This document shows, piece by piece, positions 1 through 7,333 of a DNA stretch of 64,000 nt. The DNA is from Microvenator marinus (GTDB taxonomy: Bacteria; Myxococcota_A; Bradymonadia; Bradymonadales; Bradymonadaceae): NCBI RefSeq assembly GCF_007993755.1, contig NZ_CP042467.1:831501-895500 (forward strand). The letters run 5' to 3'. The notes under the pieces are model-generated. The model ran no database searches, was not told the origin of the DNA, and saw only the letters and a program-made list of their open reading frames with translations. Within the stretch, counting starts at the first letter, position 1; every line of letters starts with the position of its first letter. The position numbers and the translations under genes were made by a program.

Positions 1-665
1 CCTTCAGCGACCAACAAATACCCAGCAGCGGTGTCCCAGGGACTCAGGTTAAATTCCCAAAATCCGTCTAATCTACCAACAGATACGTATGCTAAATCGA
101 GAGCAGCAGAACCCAGTCTTCGAATATTTCTCGTCTTGCGGGCGAGGTCAGCAAAATGCGGGATATTATCCACATCATCACGACCTCTAGGAGGCGGAAA
201 CCCTGTAGCCAACACGGCTTCAGACATTTCCTCTATCGCTGACACACCCACAGCCTTCCCGTTTAGATTCAGTCCCTCACCGATCGCAGCGCTAAAGAGT
301 TCGTCTCGGTTGGGATCGTAAATCACCCCCACCACGCTCTCGCCATCGACCTGAAGAGCGATGGAAACAACGTACATGGGGATGCCGCGCGCAAAATTCA
401 GCGTCCCATCAATCGGGTCGATCAACCAAACACGCGCCCCCTCGCCGTCTTCGCCATATTCTTCGCCATGAAAACGATCTTCGGGGAAAAGCGACTTGAG
501 CGCGGCCACGACATGCCTTTCAACCCAACGATCCACGCGAGTGACCACATCATTAGGCGCCTTGTACTCCACTTCAAAGCCGCGCCGACGCTCTTCGAGG
601 AGCAAATGCCCCGCCTCACGCGCAACGGCCTCGGCACAACGCCTTTCGAGAGCAAAACTTCCCAT
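1..665 (-). CDS. suhB: Inositol monophosphatase family protein (3' end beyond window)
   Basis: Mg2+-dependent phosphatase of the inositol monophosphatase/SuhB superfamily, which removes phosphate from myo-inositol-1-phosphate or related small substrates in the cytoplasm. Reading down from ATG 665, about 221 residues are present. Metal-site motifs are visible: GEE near residue 67, WLIDPIDGTLNF near 80-91, and a C-terminal PWDTAAG just before the window edge. Only the last 40 or so residues of a normal ~265-residue protein are missing. The start lies 9 bases after the stop of the UshA-like gene, so it is probably the last visible gene of the pal/cpoB run. The gene symbol reflects the family only; substrate cannot be told from sequence. 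Confidence 0.9.
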   Translation of the reverse strand, partial: MGSFALERRCAEAVAREAGHLLLEERRRGFEVEYKAPNDVVTRVDRWVERHVVAALKSLFPEDRFHGEEYGEDGEGARVWLIDPIDGTLNFARGIPMYVVSIALQVDGESVVGVIYDPNRDELFSAAIGEGLNLNGKAVGVSAIEEMSEAVLATGFPPPRGRDDVDNIPHFADLARKTRNIRRLGSAALDLAYVSVGRLDGFWEFNLSPWDTAAGYLLVAE

Positions 666-674
666 AATCATCTC

Positions 675-2162
675 TTAGTGTTTGTGTCCGGCATGATCAT
701 GGCCCGGGTGATCGTGCCCAGCATGATCGTTGGTCGGCCGAAATTCGGGGCGCTTCTTCTTTCTCTGGGCCACCAGAGCTTCGATCGAAGGCACCTGCGG
801 CACGTCCAGCTTCAGCGCGATAGCCCGAAGGTCGATGTAATCTGCACCGGTTGCTTTGGCTTGGGAGCCAGCAATCTGGGATTGAACCGACTCAGCAGCC
901 TCGGCCAACTCCTGGCTCGAGATCTGAACGCGCGTCCAAAACATCCCACGCTCCTTCTCAGCAAACTCTCTTCGCCCTGGCTCCACATCAGCTGGAAGCT
1001 CAAGAATGGCTCGCTCCGCCTTATTGAACCGAGCCTTCGCGCCAACGTAAACGCTCATCGCCTTCTGATAATCTCGCATCACCATCTGAGGATTGACCGA
1101 CTTGTTTTGAAAACCCGTAAACTCAGCTCCATTGCGGAAGATGTCCGCCCGAAGCGCATACTTTCCCTGGCTCAAAGCTTCGACCATAGCTGTGTCACCC
1201 ACCCATTCTGGCCGTTGGGTCAGTCGGTTCGAACCAGACAAGACAACCACATGGGGTCGCTCACTTGCCTCAAGCCCCTCAAGCATGACGCGAGTTTCAT
1301 CGTGGCCCAAATTCGAAAGAAGAATTTTCAGGTTGGTACCAGCCAACGAAGGCCACGCCGCCTTATACGACTCGACGGGGTCCTTGACCTCGAGTCCTCT
1401 CTCGGACCAAAAGTCGCTTAGCCTTGATTTCTGCCGTGTAAGCCCGATCACTCCCACTTTTTGGCCGTTACGCTCAAACGTGAATGTCGGCTCGAGCCAC
1501 GGCTTAGAGTCCTTCATCAGATTCGCGGAGATGAACTTCTTACCGCTCGTCTCCATCAACTCAGTGAAATTCTCGGTCCCAAACACCAGATCAAGCTCAC
1601 CCGCAAGGAACACGTCAATCGGCATTTGCTTTAACGCCATTGCCGCTGTGAGAGCATCATACTTCGCCTGAGCCTGAGTCGACTCCGCCGCTTTCGCAAG
1701 CGTTGGATTCTTATAGAAAAAGTCCCCGGCATCTACAGCAACCAAGGTCGCCTCTCCCCTCTTCGTCTCACCCCACCATTTCACTGCATCGACGTGCGTG
1801 GGATCGAGCGATAGTTCCATCATGCGGGCGCGACGGGCGAGGCCTCCCAAGGGGTTGGCCTTGCAGCCACAGTCCTCGGTCTCTCCGTGATTATTGCCAC
1901 CCACATGAAGCGTAAAAATATGGCCTTCAGCAGCCACCTCTTTCACTTCGTTTGAGGCGGACGACGTGTCTTGAGGCGTCGCGCGGACCGCGGCACCCAA
2001 ACCCAGCTGGACTCCGCGAAGAACCTTCTCTTGGGCCTCAAGATAGCCGAGCTTCCCTTCACGGGTCATCTCAACTTCGGGCTCAACAGGAGATGCGACC
2101 TCCGCTTTATCACAAGCAACGGTCATCAAGAGTGCAAGGAAAACAACCACTTTCAAGGGCAT
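675..2162 (-). CDS. UshA-like metallophosphoesterase-type lipoprotein with CGC motif and His-rich tail
   Basis: Lipoprotein of 495 residues with a lipobox ending at Cys17. The segment at about 88-110 contains GNNHGETEDCGC (Cys98, Cys100) followed by NPLGGLARRA. This resembles UshA-like proteins, related to 5'-nucleotidases, in which a GxTHG...CGC...GGLARR core is typical; from memory some members of that group are selenoproteins. The classical nucleotidase metal motifs are degenerate (VDAGDFF, LAGELDL, LSNLGHDE remain), so enzymatic activity is uncertain. The C-terminus is a short His/Asp repeat (HDHPGHDHAGHKH) that could bind metal. The start overlaps the end of cpoB by 10 bases, so the two are translationally linked; suhB follows after 9 bases. 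Periplasmic location is inferred from the signal. Confidence 0.72.
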   Translation of the reverse strand: MPLKVVVFLALLMTVACDKAEVASPVEPEVEMTREGKLGYLEAQEKVLRGVQLGLGAAVRATPQDTSSASNEVKEVAAEGHIFTLHVGGNNHGETEDCGCKANPLGGLARRARMMELSLDPTHVDAVKWWGETKRGEATLVAVDAGDFFYKNPTLAKAAESTQAQAKYDALTAAMALKQMPIDVFLAGELDLVFGTENFTELMETSGKKFISANLMKDSKPWLEPTFTFERNGQKVGVIGLTRQKSRLSDFWSERGLEVKDPVESYKAAWPSLAGTNLKILLSNLGHDETRVMLEGLEASERPHVVVLSGSNRLTQRPEWVGDTAMVEALSQGKYALRADIFRNGAEFTGFQNKSVNPQMVMRDYQKAMSVYVGAKARFNKAERAILELPADVEPGRREFAEKERGMFWTRVQISSQELAEAAESVQSQIAGSQAKATGADYIDLRAIALKLDVPQVPSIEALVAQRKKKRPEFRPTNDHAGHDHPGHDHAGHKH

Positions 2163-2947
2163 TGGCCCCCCTTCATTTTTGAGAGTCTCTCTCGAGCCTG
2201 AGAGACATAGGTACTTTTAGGATAATCACTGACAACTGACTCGTAGAAGAGTTGAGCTTCCTGGCACTTCTTGAGCTGGACGTAGCTCTCTCCGATTCGA
2301 AACACGGCATCTCCAGCCTTTGAAGAGCGTGGATAGTTCTTGAACACCTTTTGGTACTCAAAGACCGCGCTAACCCACTCACCTTCTTCGAAATAGGTCT
2401 CCCCCATCATGAACACGACGTCAGCCATTCGCGAGTCTCGTGCATGTTTGACGGCGAAGGACTCAAGAGCTTTTCGAGCAGCCCTGAAGTCTCGATTCTT
2501 GAACTTATCCTGAGCAAATTTGTAGAGCTCGTCGGCCTTCTCAGGCAATGGCGTTCCACCACCGTCCGCAAAGCGAATATCCACGTCCTCTTTAAACATC
2601 CTCAAATCAGACTGGAGTCTCTGAAGGTTAAAGTCAGTCTCCTCCATTTTCCCGACCAAACGCTGAAGCTCCTGGCGAACTTGCTCCAGCTCAAGACCAA
2701 AATCCGCATTGTTTCGAGCCAAGAGCTCAGTGGCTTCCTTGGTCATCTGATTGAGAGACGCCACGTCGTTTCGTGCACTTTCAACCATGGCGGAGAGTTC
2801 TTTTTGTTTCTCTTCAAGCGTTTCATTCTGACGCGCCTGCTCCGCTTTAAGCGCGGCAATATCGTCTTGCATGGTCGAGCCCGTCCAAATCGGGACACAT
2901 CCAGAAAGAAAAACGACTGCCATCAACATCACCAGATAACGCATCAT
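2153..2947 (-). CDS. CpoB/YbgF-like tetratricopeptide lipoprotein
   Basis: Partner protein of the Tol-Pal envelope system. I chose ATG 2947 (a second ATG follows at once), giving about 264 residues; the longer frame back to 3019 runs through the terminator hairpin. The start gives a signal ending LSGC, so the protein is a lipoprotein, whereas E. coli CpoB is soluble periplasmic. Residues about 25-115 are a long Glu/Gln/Lys-rich coiled coil, and the C-terminal half has three TPR-like units (ADELYKFAQDKFKNRDF, MADVVFMMGETYFEEGEW, AGDAVFRIGESYVQL) as in YbgF. It lies just downstream of pal, matching the usual tol-pal-ybgF order, but no tolQRAB genes are in the window. Confidence 0.85.
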   Translation of the reverse strand: MMRYLVMLMAVVFLSGCVPIWTGSTMQDDIAALKAEQARQNETLEEKQKELSAMVESARNDVASLNQMTKEATELLARNNADFGLELEQVRQELQRLVGKMEETDFNLQRLQSDLRMFKEDVDIRFADGGGTPLPEKADELYKFAQDKFKNRDFRAARKALESFAVKHARDSRMADVVFMMGETYFEEGEWVSAVFEYQKVFKNYPRSSKAGDAVFRIGESYVQLKKCQEAQLFYESVVSDYPKSTYVSQARERLSKMKGGQCP

Positions 2948-2978
2948 GACTTTCACCGATCCATCGTAAGTAAAACAC

Positions 2979-3009
2979 AAAAACCCAACGGGCGACCCGC
3001 TGGGTTTTA
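2979..3009 (-). terminator. Intrinsic terminator after pal
   Basis: On the minus strand a 13-bp stem with one mismatch (arms 2996-3008 and 2980-2992, loop TCG) ends in a T-rich run (TTTTTGTGTTTTA). It lies 25 bases past the pal stop and 32 bases before the cpoB start. It should end or attenuate transcription between pal and the three genes downstream. Confidence 0.85.
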
Positions 3010-3032
3010 GACGCCACATCTAGAAGTAGCCA

Positions 3033-3812
3033 CTATCGAATCGACATCTCTGCGCGACGATTCATTCGGTGGCAGCTTTCCGGACCTTCTTCTCCGCATT
3101 CGCGGACAAGTCGTTCTTCTCCGTAGCTCAGAGTGTTGACCTTGTCACGAGCCACACCCAGGCTTCGCAAGTATTCAGACGCGTTACGTGCGCGGCGCTC
3201 TCCGAGGGCGATGTTGTATTCCGAGGTTCCTCGCTCATCGCAATGCCCCTCGATAGTCACGCTCAGGTTACGGCTCTTGATGCACTCAGCGTTTCGCTGA
3301 AGCGTCGAGCGTGCATCGCCATCTACACTCGCGTCATCGTATCCGAAGTACACGGTATCAAGTTGGCATGCCGAGGGGCTAACACAGCGACCGGATTCGC
3401 AAACTTGTCCATCGCTACAGTCTGCATCCGCGGTACACTCGGATTTAGCCACACAGCTTCCGCCCTGGCACTCTTGACCGTCTGCACATTCGTCATTCGA
3501 CTCGCATTCAGCTCCACAACGGTTGCCACGGCATTTTTGGTTACCCGGACAATCCGAGGTTGACGAGCAAAAACCAGGAATCTGTTCACAACTTCCCGCA
3601 ACACATTCGAGAGAGGCATCACCACAATGGCTATCCTCTTTACATTGTTGGCAAAGGCCATTGAGGCAAAACGTTTTCCCTTCCGCTTTTCCCCGTTCGC
3701 TTGAAGCGCAGTCATCGTCATTGTCGCACTTCGGATACTCAGGGCCACAGCCGACCAAAACTGTAGCGAGTGTCACGCTAGCCAAAGACATCAAGATGTT
3801 CCGGAAACTCAT
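3033..3812 (-). CDS. pal: Pal-type OmpA-domain lipoprotein with Cys-rich repeats
   Basis: Peptidoglycan-associated lipoprotein of 259 residues. The signal peptide ends with lipobox LVGC (Cys22). Residues about 28-149 form an array of short Cys-rich units of the type CxxDxDCxxGQxCxxGxC, and residues 151-259 are a complete OmpA/Pal domain (TVYFGYD at the start, GHCDERGTSEYN, LGERRA, and RRAEMSIR at the end). Typical Pal proteins have only a short linker before the OmpA domain, so the Cys-rich spacer is unusual. The start has a good AAGGAG ribosome site and a sigma70-like promoter upstream; a terminator follows. It anchors the outer membrane to peptidoglycan. Confidence 0.9.
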   Translation of the reverse strand: MSFRNILMSLASVTLATVLVGCGPEYPKCDNDDDCASSERGKAEGKTFCLNGLCQQCKEDSHCGDASLECVAGSCEQIPGFCSSTSDCPGNQKCRGNRCGAECESNDECADGQECQGGSCVAKSECTADADCSDGQVCESGRCVSPSACQLDTVYFGYDDASVDGDARSTLQRNAECIKSRNLSVTIEGHCDERGTSEYNIALGERRARNASEYLRSLGVARDKVNTLSYGEERLVRECGEEGPESCHRMNRRAEMSIR

Positions 3813-3849
3813 AAGTTCTCCTTAAATTGTTGGTCTCAAAACAGTGGGG

Positions 3850-3878
3850 ACCATATGCAAGCGTCAAAATCTCGTCAA
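3850..3878 (-). promoter_or_regulatory. Sigma70-like promoter for pal
   Basis: Minus strand TTGACG (3873-3878), a 17-base spacer and TATGGT (3850-3855), ending 37 bases upstream of the pal start. It lies inside the 5' extension of the long MATE frame, which favours the later MATE start. Confidence 0.65.
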
Positions 3879-3971
3879 GCACACTTCCCCCTACATCTCA
3901 GAAAACGTTTGCTAAGCCGGGCGCATCCGATTACAACTCCCCGCCCACAGCCCTTCACGGCGCGAGTAAAA

Positions 3972-5480
3972 ATGGCTCTAAGTGTTGATTTAAAACGAGC
4001 AAAGACGATTTTGGTCCTGGGTGGGCCTATCGTCATTGCCATGTTCACTCAGACATTCATCAACGTCGTTGACACGATTTTTGTTGGAAAACTGGATCCT
4101 AGCTACGCAACGCCCGGCCAAGCCGCGCTTGGGTTTTCCCTGCCTATCCTCTGGAGCCTAGCCGGCTTCCTTGCCGCCATTGGCATCGGTACCCAGGCGA
4201 TGACGGCACGCCGTATCGGCTCACAAAAACCGGAAGAAGCCGGGGTCGTTCTCACGAACTCTATTGTCGTGGCCATCGTCGGATCGCTCATATTCACGGT
4301 ACTGGGATGGTTCATTGTCCCTCCCTTTTTTGAATTCCTGACTCGAAACCAGAACGTCCTGAATCTCGGTATTCCTTACGCTCAGATTCGTGTGCTCGGC
4401 ATTCTCGGGATGGTCCTGACCACGAGCTATAAGGGCTTTTTCGACGGAATCGGCAGCACCCGCGTTCATATGTACGCTGCGCTTGTGATGAACGCAGCAA
4501 ACATAGGACTCAACTATATTTTCATATTCGGCTGGGGTCCTATCCCGGCCATGTACGTAACGGGCGCGGCAGTCGCGAGCCTTCTCTCGACGTTCATCGG
4601 ACTCGTGATGATGGTAGTCTGGAGCCTCCGCGGCAAATACCGAAAGCCGCATCGCTACTACAGACCGCGAACTCTTAATCCAAAGCTCATGTGGGAGATC
4701 GTAAAACTCAGCGTACCAAGCGGCGCCGCACAACTCTTTGTGATGTCGGGCGTGCTGATGTTCCTCAAGATCATCGGCATGCTCGATGAGACTGCAGTCG
4801 AACAGACCCTGAGAGTCAGCGATTTCTACGCAGCACTCCCCGAATGGATGCAGTGGCAGGAAGCAATTCGAACGGCCACGGCAACCACAGGGACGCTCTT
4901 CGTCACGGATTGGAATTTCGCCCTGATCTCCGGGCGTCCACCTGTCTACACCACCGCAGCAAAGCTCGTGATCGACCTGCTTAGCATCGGGTTTGTGATG
5001 TGCATCGCGTTCGGAACCGCAACCGCAACGCTGGTCTCCAAATCGATGGGAGAGAAGAGGTTTGACCTCGCGGAAGCCTACGGATGGGACTCGGTAAAGA
5101 TCGGCTCTTACTTCTTTGGCGCGATCGGACTGATCATCATCTTACAGCCTGCCTTCTTCCTGGACCTCCTGACGGACGACCCGCAGGTCATCAACGCCGC
5201 AATTCCGGGCCTTAGAATCATGGCAGCGCTTGAGATCTTCATCGCGATGGCCCTCATTCTCACACAGGCACTCTTCGGTGCCGGGAACACACGATTCGTC
5301 ATGTGGATCGAGCTTATTCTCCACGGCTTGTGCCTGGCCCCACTGACCTATCTTTTCGGCGTAGTTCTCGATTTCGGGTTCCTCGGCGTTTGGCTCTCGG
5401 CCACGATCTACGTCATGGCGCTCGCGGTCGCGATGGCTTGGAAATTCTGGGAAGGCTCCTGGAAAGAAATCGAAGTCTAA
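3972..5480 (+). CDS. MATE family multidrug/metabolite efflux transporter
   Basis: Multi-pass inner-membrane antiporter of the MATE family, exporting small organic compounds in exchange for Na+ or H+. The protein is 502 residues from ATG 3972; a frame-compatible ATG at 3855 adds 39 basic, non-membrane residues that overlap the pal promoter. The sequence begins with ILVLGGPIVIAMFTQTFINVVDTIFVGKL, a typical first MATE helix, and about 12 hydrophobic segments follow. A loop of roughly 60 residues between helices 7 and 8 (containing EWMQWQEAIR) is longer than in NorM. It is convergent with the cytochrome-like gene, only 2 bases apart. Substrate is unknown. Confidence 0.88.
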   Translation: MALSVDLKRAKTILVLGGPIVIAMFTQTFINVVDTIFVGKLDPSYATPGQAALGFSLPILWSLAGFLAAIGIGTQAMTARRIGSQKPEEAGVVLTNSIVVAIVGSLIFTVLGWFIVPPFFEFLTRNQNVLNLGIPYAQIRVLGILGMVLTTSYKGFFDGIGSTRVHMYAALVMNAANIGLNYIFIFGWGPIPAMYVTGAAVASLLSTFIGLVMMVVWSLRGKYRKPHRYYRPRTLNPKLMWEIVKLSVPSGAAQLFVMSGVLMFLKIIGMLDETAVEQTLRVSDFYAALPEWMQWQEAIRTATATTGTLFVTDWNFALISGRPPVYTTAAKLVIDLLSIGFVMCIAFGTATATLVSKSMGEKRFDLAEAYGWDSVKIGSYFFGAIGLIIILQPAFFLDLLTDDPQVINAAIPGLRIMAALEIFIAMALILTQALFGAGNTRFVMWIELILHGLCLAPLTYLFGVVLDFGFLGVWLSATIYVMALAVAMAWKFWEGSWKEIEV

Positions 5481-5482
5481 GA

Positions 5483-6259
5483 CTACTTCGCGCCGCTCTC
5501 GATCCAATCCGAAATCAATCGAATCTCCTCGTTGCTGAGCGGCTCTTCATCAGACCATATCGGGGGCTGAACACCGAACCTTCGCACAGGATACTCGGGC
5601 AATATCTTATGCATCAAATAGGAATTGGCGGGATCAAACGGTCTCACTAAGTACGTATCAACCTCCGTAGCCCGCGCTCCCACCAAGGTCTCGTACTCCA
5701 AGGGATTCAGCTGCCACTCCGGATCGCGATGACATGATCCACAACGCGCCTCAATCAGCGCGTCGACCTCAGCCCAACGAACCGACTCCACCTCACGGGG
5801 CTCTTCGCTTGGCCCATCGGCTACAGCCATAAACTCAGGAGAAGGGCTCCTCAGTAGCTCCACGCCTGTGACACTACGAAGACGGTTCTCGTTAAACACG
5901 GCTCGGTATCTGAGACCCTCTTCAAGATTGGATAGCGCACGCCACTCGAGCTCGTTCTCTGCAAGGTCCCACCGCACGCGCCCGCTGACTCGAATGCCGT
6001 TGGAATTGAGGGTGAGCACATCAAAATCGAGAACACGATTGATATCGATAGGATCGTTGAAGCGCACACGAATCACAGGGCGCAAAGCAATTTCAGCGTC
6101 ATCGGGCCGCACAGATTCAACCTCGAGCCACCTGTCAAAAAAACCAGGCGCGGCGAGCGGCTCGCCGTTCTCGTCTAGTAATGGTGGGCTATCGACCCCT
6201 GTGCAAGACATCAGGAATATTGCCGAGGCGCCTAAGGTTGTGTGAATCCGTGCATCCAT
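5483..6259 (-). CDS. Lipoprotein with Ig-like domain and one c-type heme motif
   Basis: Predicted lipoprotein of 258 residues (lipobox LMSC). Residues about 45-140 look like a bacterial Ig-like (Big_5/SbsA-type) domain: RPVIRVRFNDPIDINRV and RYRAVFNENRL. The C-terminal third has a single heme-binding CGSCH at about residue 174 inside a small domain ending SNEEIRLISDWIESGAK, the usual end of single-heme cytochrome c-like domains found in planctomycete/delta-proteobacterial proteins. A distal Met that could serve as sixth ligand is present (SYLMHKIL). It may be a surface electron carrier or a structural heme protein; no partner is adjacent. No clear ribosome site precedes ATG 6259. Confidence 0.7.
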   Translation of the reverse strand: MDARIHTTLGASAIFLMSCTGVDSPPLLDENGEPLAAPGFFDRWLEVESVRPDDAEIALRPVIRVRFNDPIDINRVLDFDVLTLNSNGIRVSGRVRWDLAENELEWRALSNLEEGLRYRAVFNENRLRSVTGVELLRSPSPEFMAVADGPSEEPREVESVRWAEVDALIEARCGSCHRDPEWQLNPLEYETLVGARATEVDTYLVRPFDPANSYLMHKILPEYPVRRFGVQPPIWSDEEPLSNEEIRLISDWIESGAK

Positions 6260-6382
6260 GGATGCGCAGAATAGGCCGAGAGTTAGAGTTGGTCGAGTGT
6301 CGACGCTTGACTCTCAGCACTCGATCGCATTGAATACCGCAACTTTTTCCCGGCAATCAGCGCCGATTTCACCGAGTTATCT

Positions 6383-7318
6383 ATGTTTTTCAAGCACATC
6401 CTACTCTTAACCTTGAGCACATTGCTTTTTGCATCGTCATGTAAGAGCGACAACCCTACGCCAACCGCAACCTCCCCAACCGAGGAGACCGGAGCAACCG
6501 CGGAAAAAGCTGCTCAAAAGGATGCGCCAAGTGCCAAAGCTCCAAAGGGCGATATCTACCCTGGCTTTAACTTCGCGGCCTTGGAACCAAGCGAACAGGA
6601 GCGGTTTGTTGAGGTCGCAAAGGCAGAACTTTGTCCTTGTCCGAACATGCCAGAATCCCTGCACGAGTGCCTCCAGAAGGCAGACCAGCGCTGTGATCTA
6701 TCCGAGCAAGCTGCCTCACACGTTGCGATCAAGATCAAAGAGGGTTTGAACCAAACCGACACACTCGCATCGCTCGCGTCGTTCCTTGAGTCCACACGCA
6801 AGAAGCACGAGTTCAACCTCCAAAACTCGCCGCTTAAAGGCTCGGCTGATGCTGGTATCATCATCGTCGAATTTGCGGACTTCGAATGCCCTCATTGCCG
6901 AGAGTTTTCCAAGACCTTGGACAAGGCGCACAAACTGCATGGAGATAAGATCGGAGTCTATTTCAAGCATTTCCCGCTCAGTGCACATTCAAACGGAAGG
7001 CTTGCTGCACAAGCCGCTGTAGCCGCACATAACCAGAAGAAGTTCTGGCCAATGCACGACCTGGTCTTTGAGAATCAACGAAGCCTCTCGCCAGACCGCA
7101 TCATGAGCTTCGCACAGCAGATTGGCCTGAATATGGAGAAGTTCACCCAAGACTTGAACTCGGCTATGACTGTGGCCGCTGTGCAAGCAGACCGTGCCGA
7201 GGGAGAAAAGGCCCAACTCACGGGAACCCCAACCATTTACATTAACGGGGTTAAGTACATGGGAGACCGTTCAGAAGAAGGTTTCCTCAAACATCTTGAA
7301 GAATTGCTTAAAGAATAG
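6383..7318 (+). CDS. DsbA-family thioredoxin-fold lipoprotein
   Basis: Predicted lipoprotein of 311 residues (signal ending FASSC, Cys20). After an Ala/Pro/Lys-rich linker, residues about 83-140 hold LCPCP...C...C spacing and an ILE/helical pattern reminiscent of CcmH-type thiol domains. Residues about 155-311 are a DsbA/DsbG-like thioredoxin fold with CPHC (Cys169, Cys172), FKHFPLSAH, and the cis-Pro loop GTPTIYING. It should catalyse disulfide exchange in the periplasm, perhaps with the N-terminal Cys cluster as an internal partner. It sits 15 bases upstream of thrS in the same direction, with no obvious functional connection. Confidence 0.85.
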   Translation: MFFKHILLLTLSTLLFASSCKSDNPTPTATSPTEETGATAEKAAQKDAPSAKAPKGDIYPGFNFAALEPSEQERFVEVAKAELCPCPNMPESLHECLQKADQRCDLSEQAASHVAIKIKEGLNQTDTLASLASFLESTRKKHEFNLQNSPLKGSADAGIIIVEFADFECPHCREFSKTLDKAHKLHGDKIGVYFKHFPLSAHSNGRLAAQAAVAAHNQKKFWPMHDLVFENQRSLSPDRIMSFAQQIGLNMEKFTQDLNSAMTVAAVQADRAEGEKAQLTGTPTIYINGVKYMGDRSEEGFLKHLEELLKE

Positions 7319-7333
7319 TGACGGATAAATTTT

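Noticed and set aside
468-1421. 317-residue plus-strand open frame
   Set aside because: Antisense to the inositol monophosphatase and UshA-like genes, whose reading frames are clearly coding.
3855-3971. Longer N-terminus for the MATE transporter from ATG 3855
   Set aside because: It adds 39 basic non-membrane residues and overlaps the pal promoter; ATG 3972 fits the family start.
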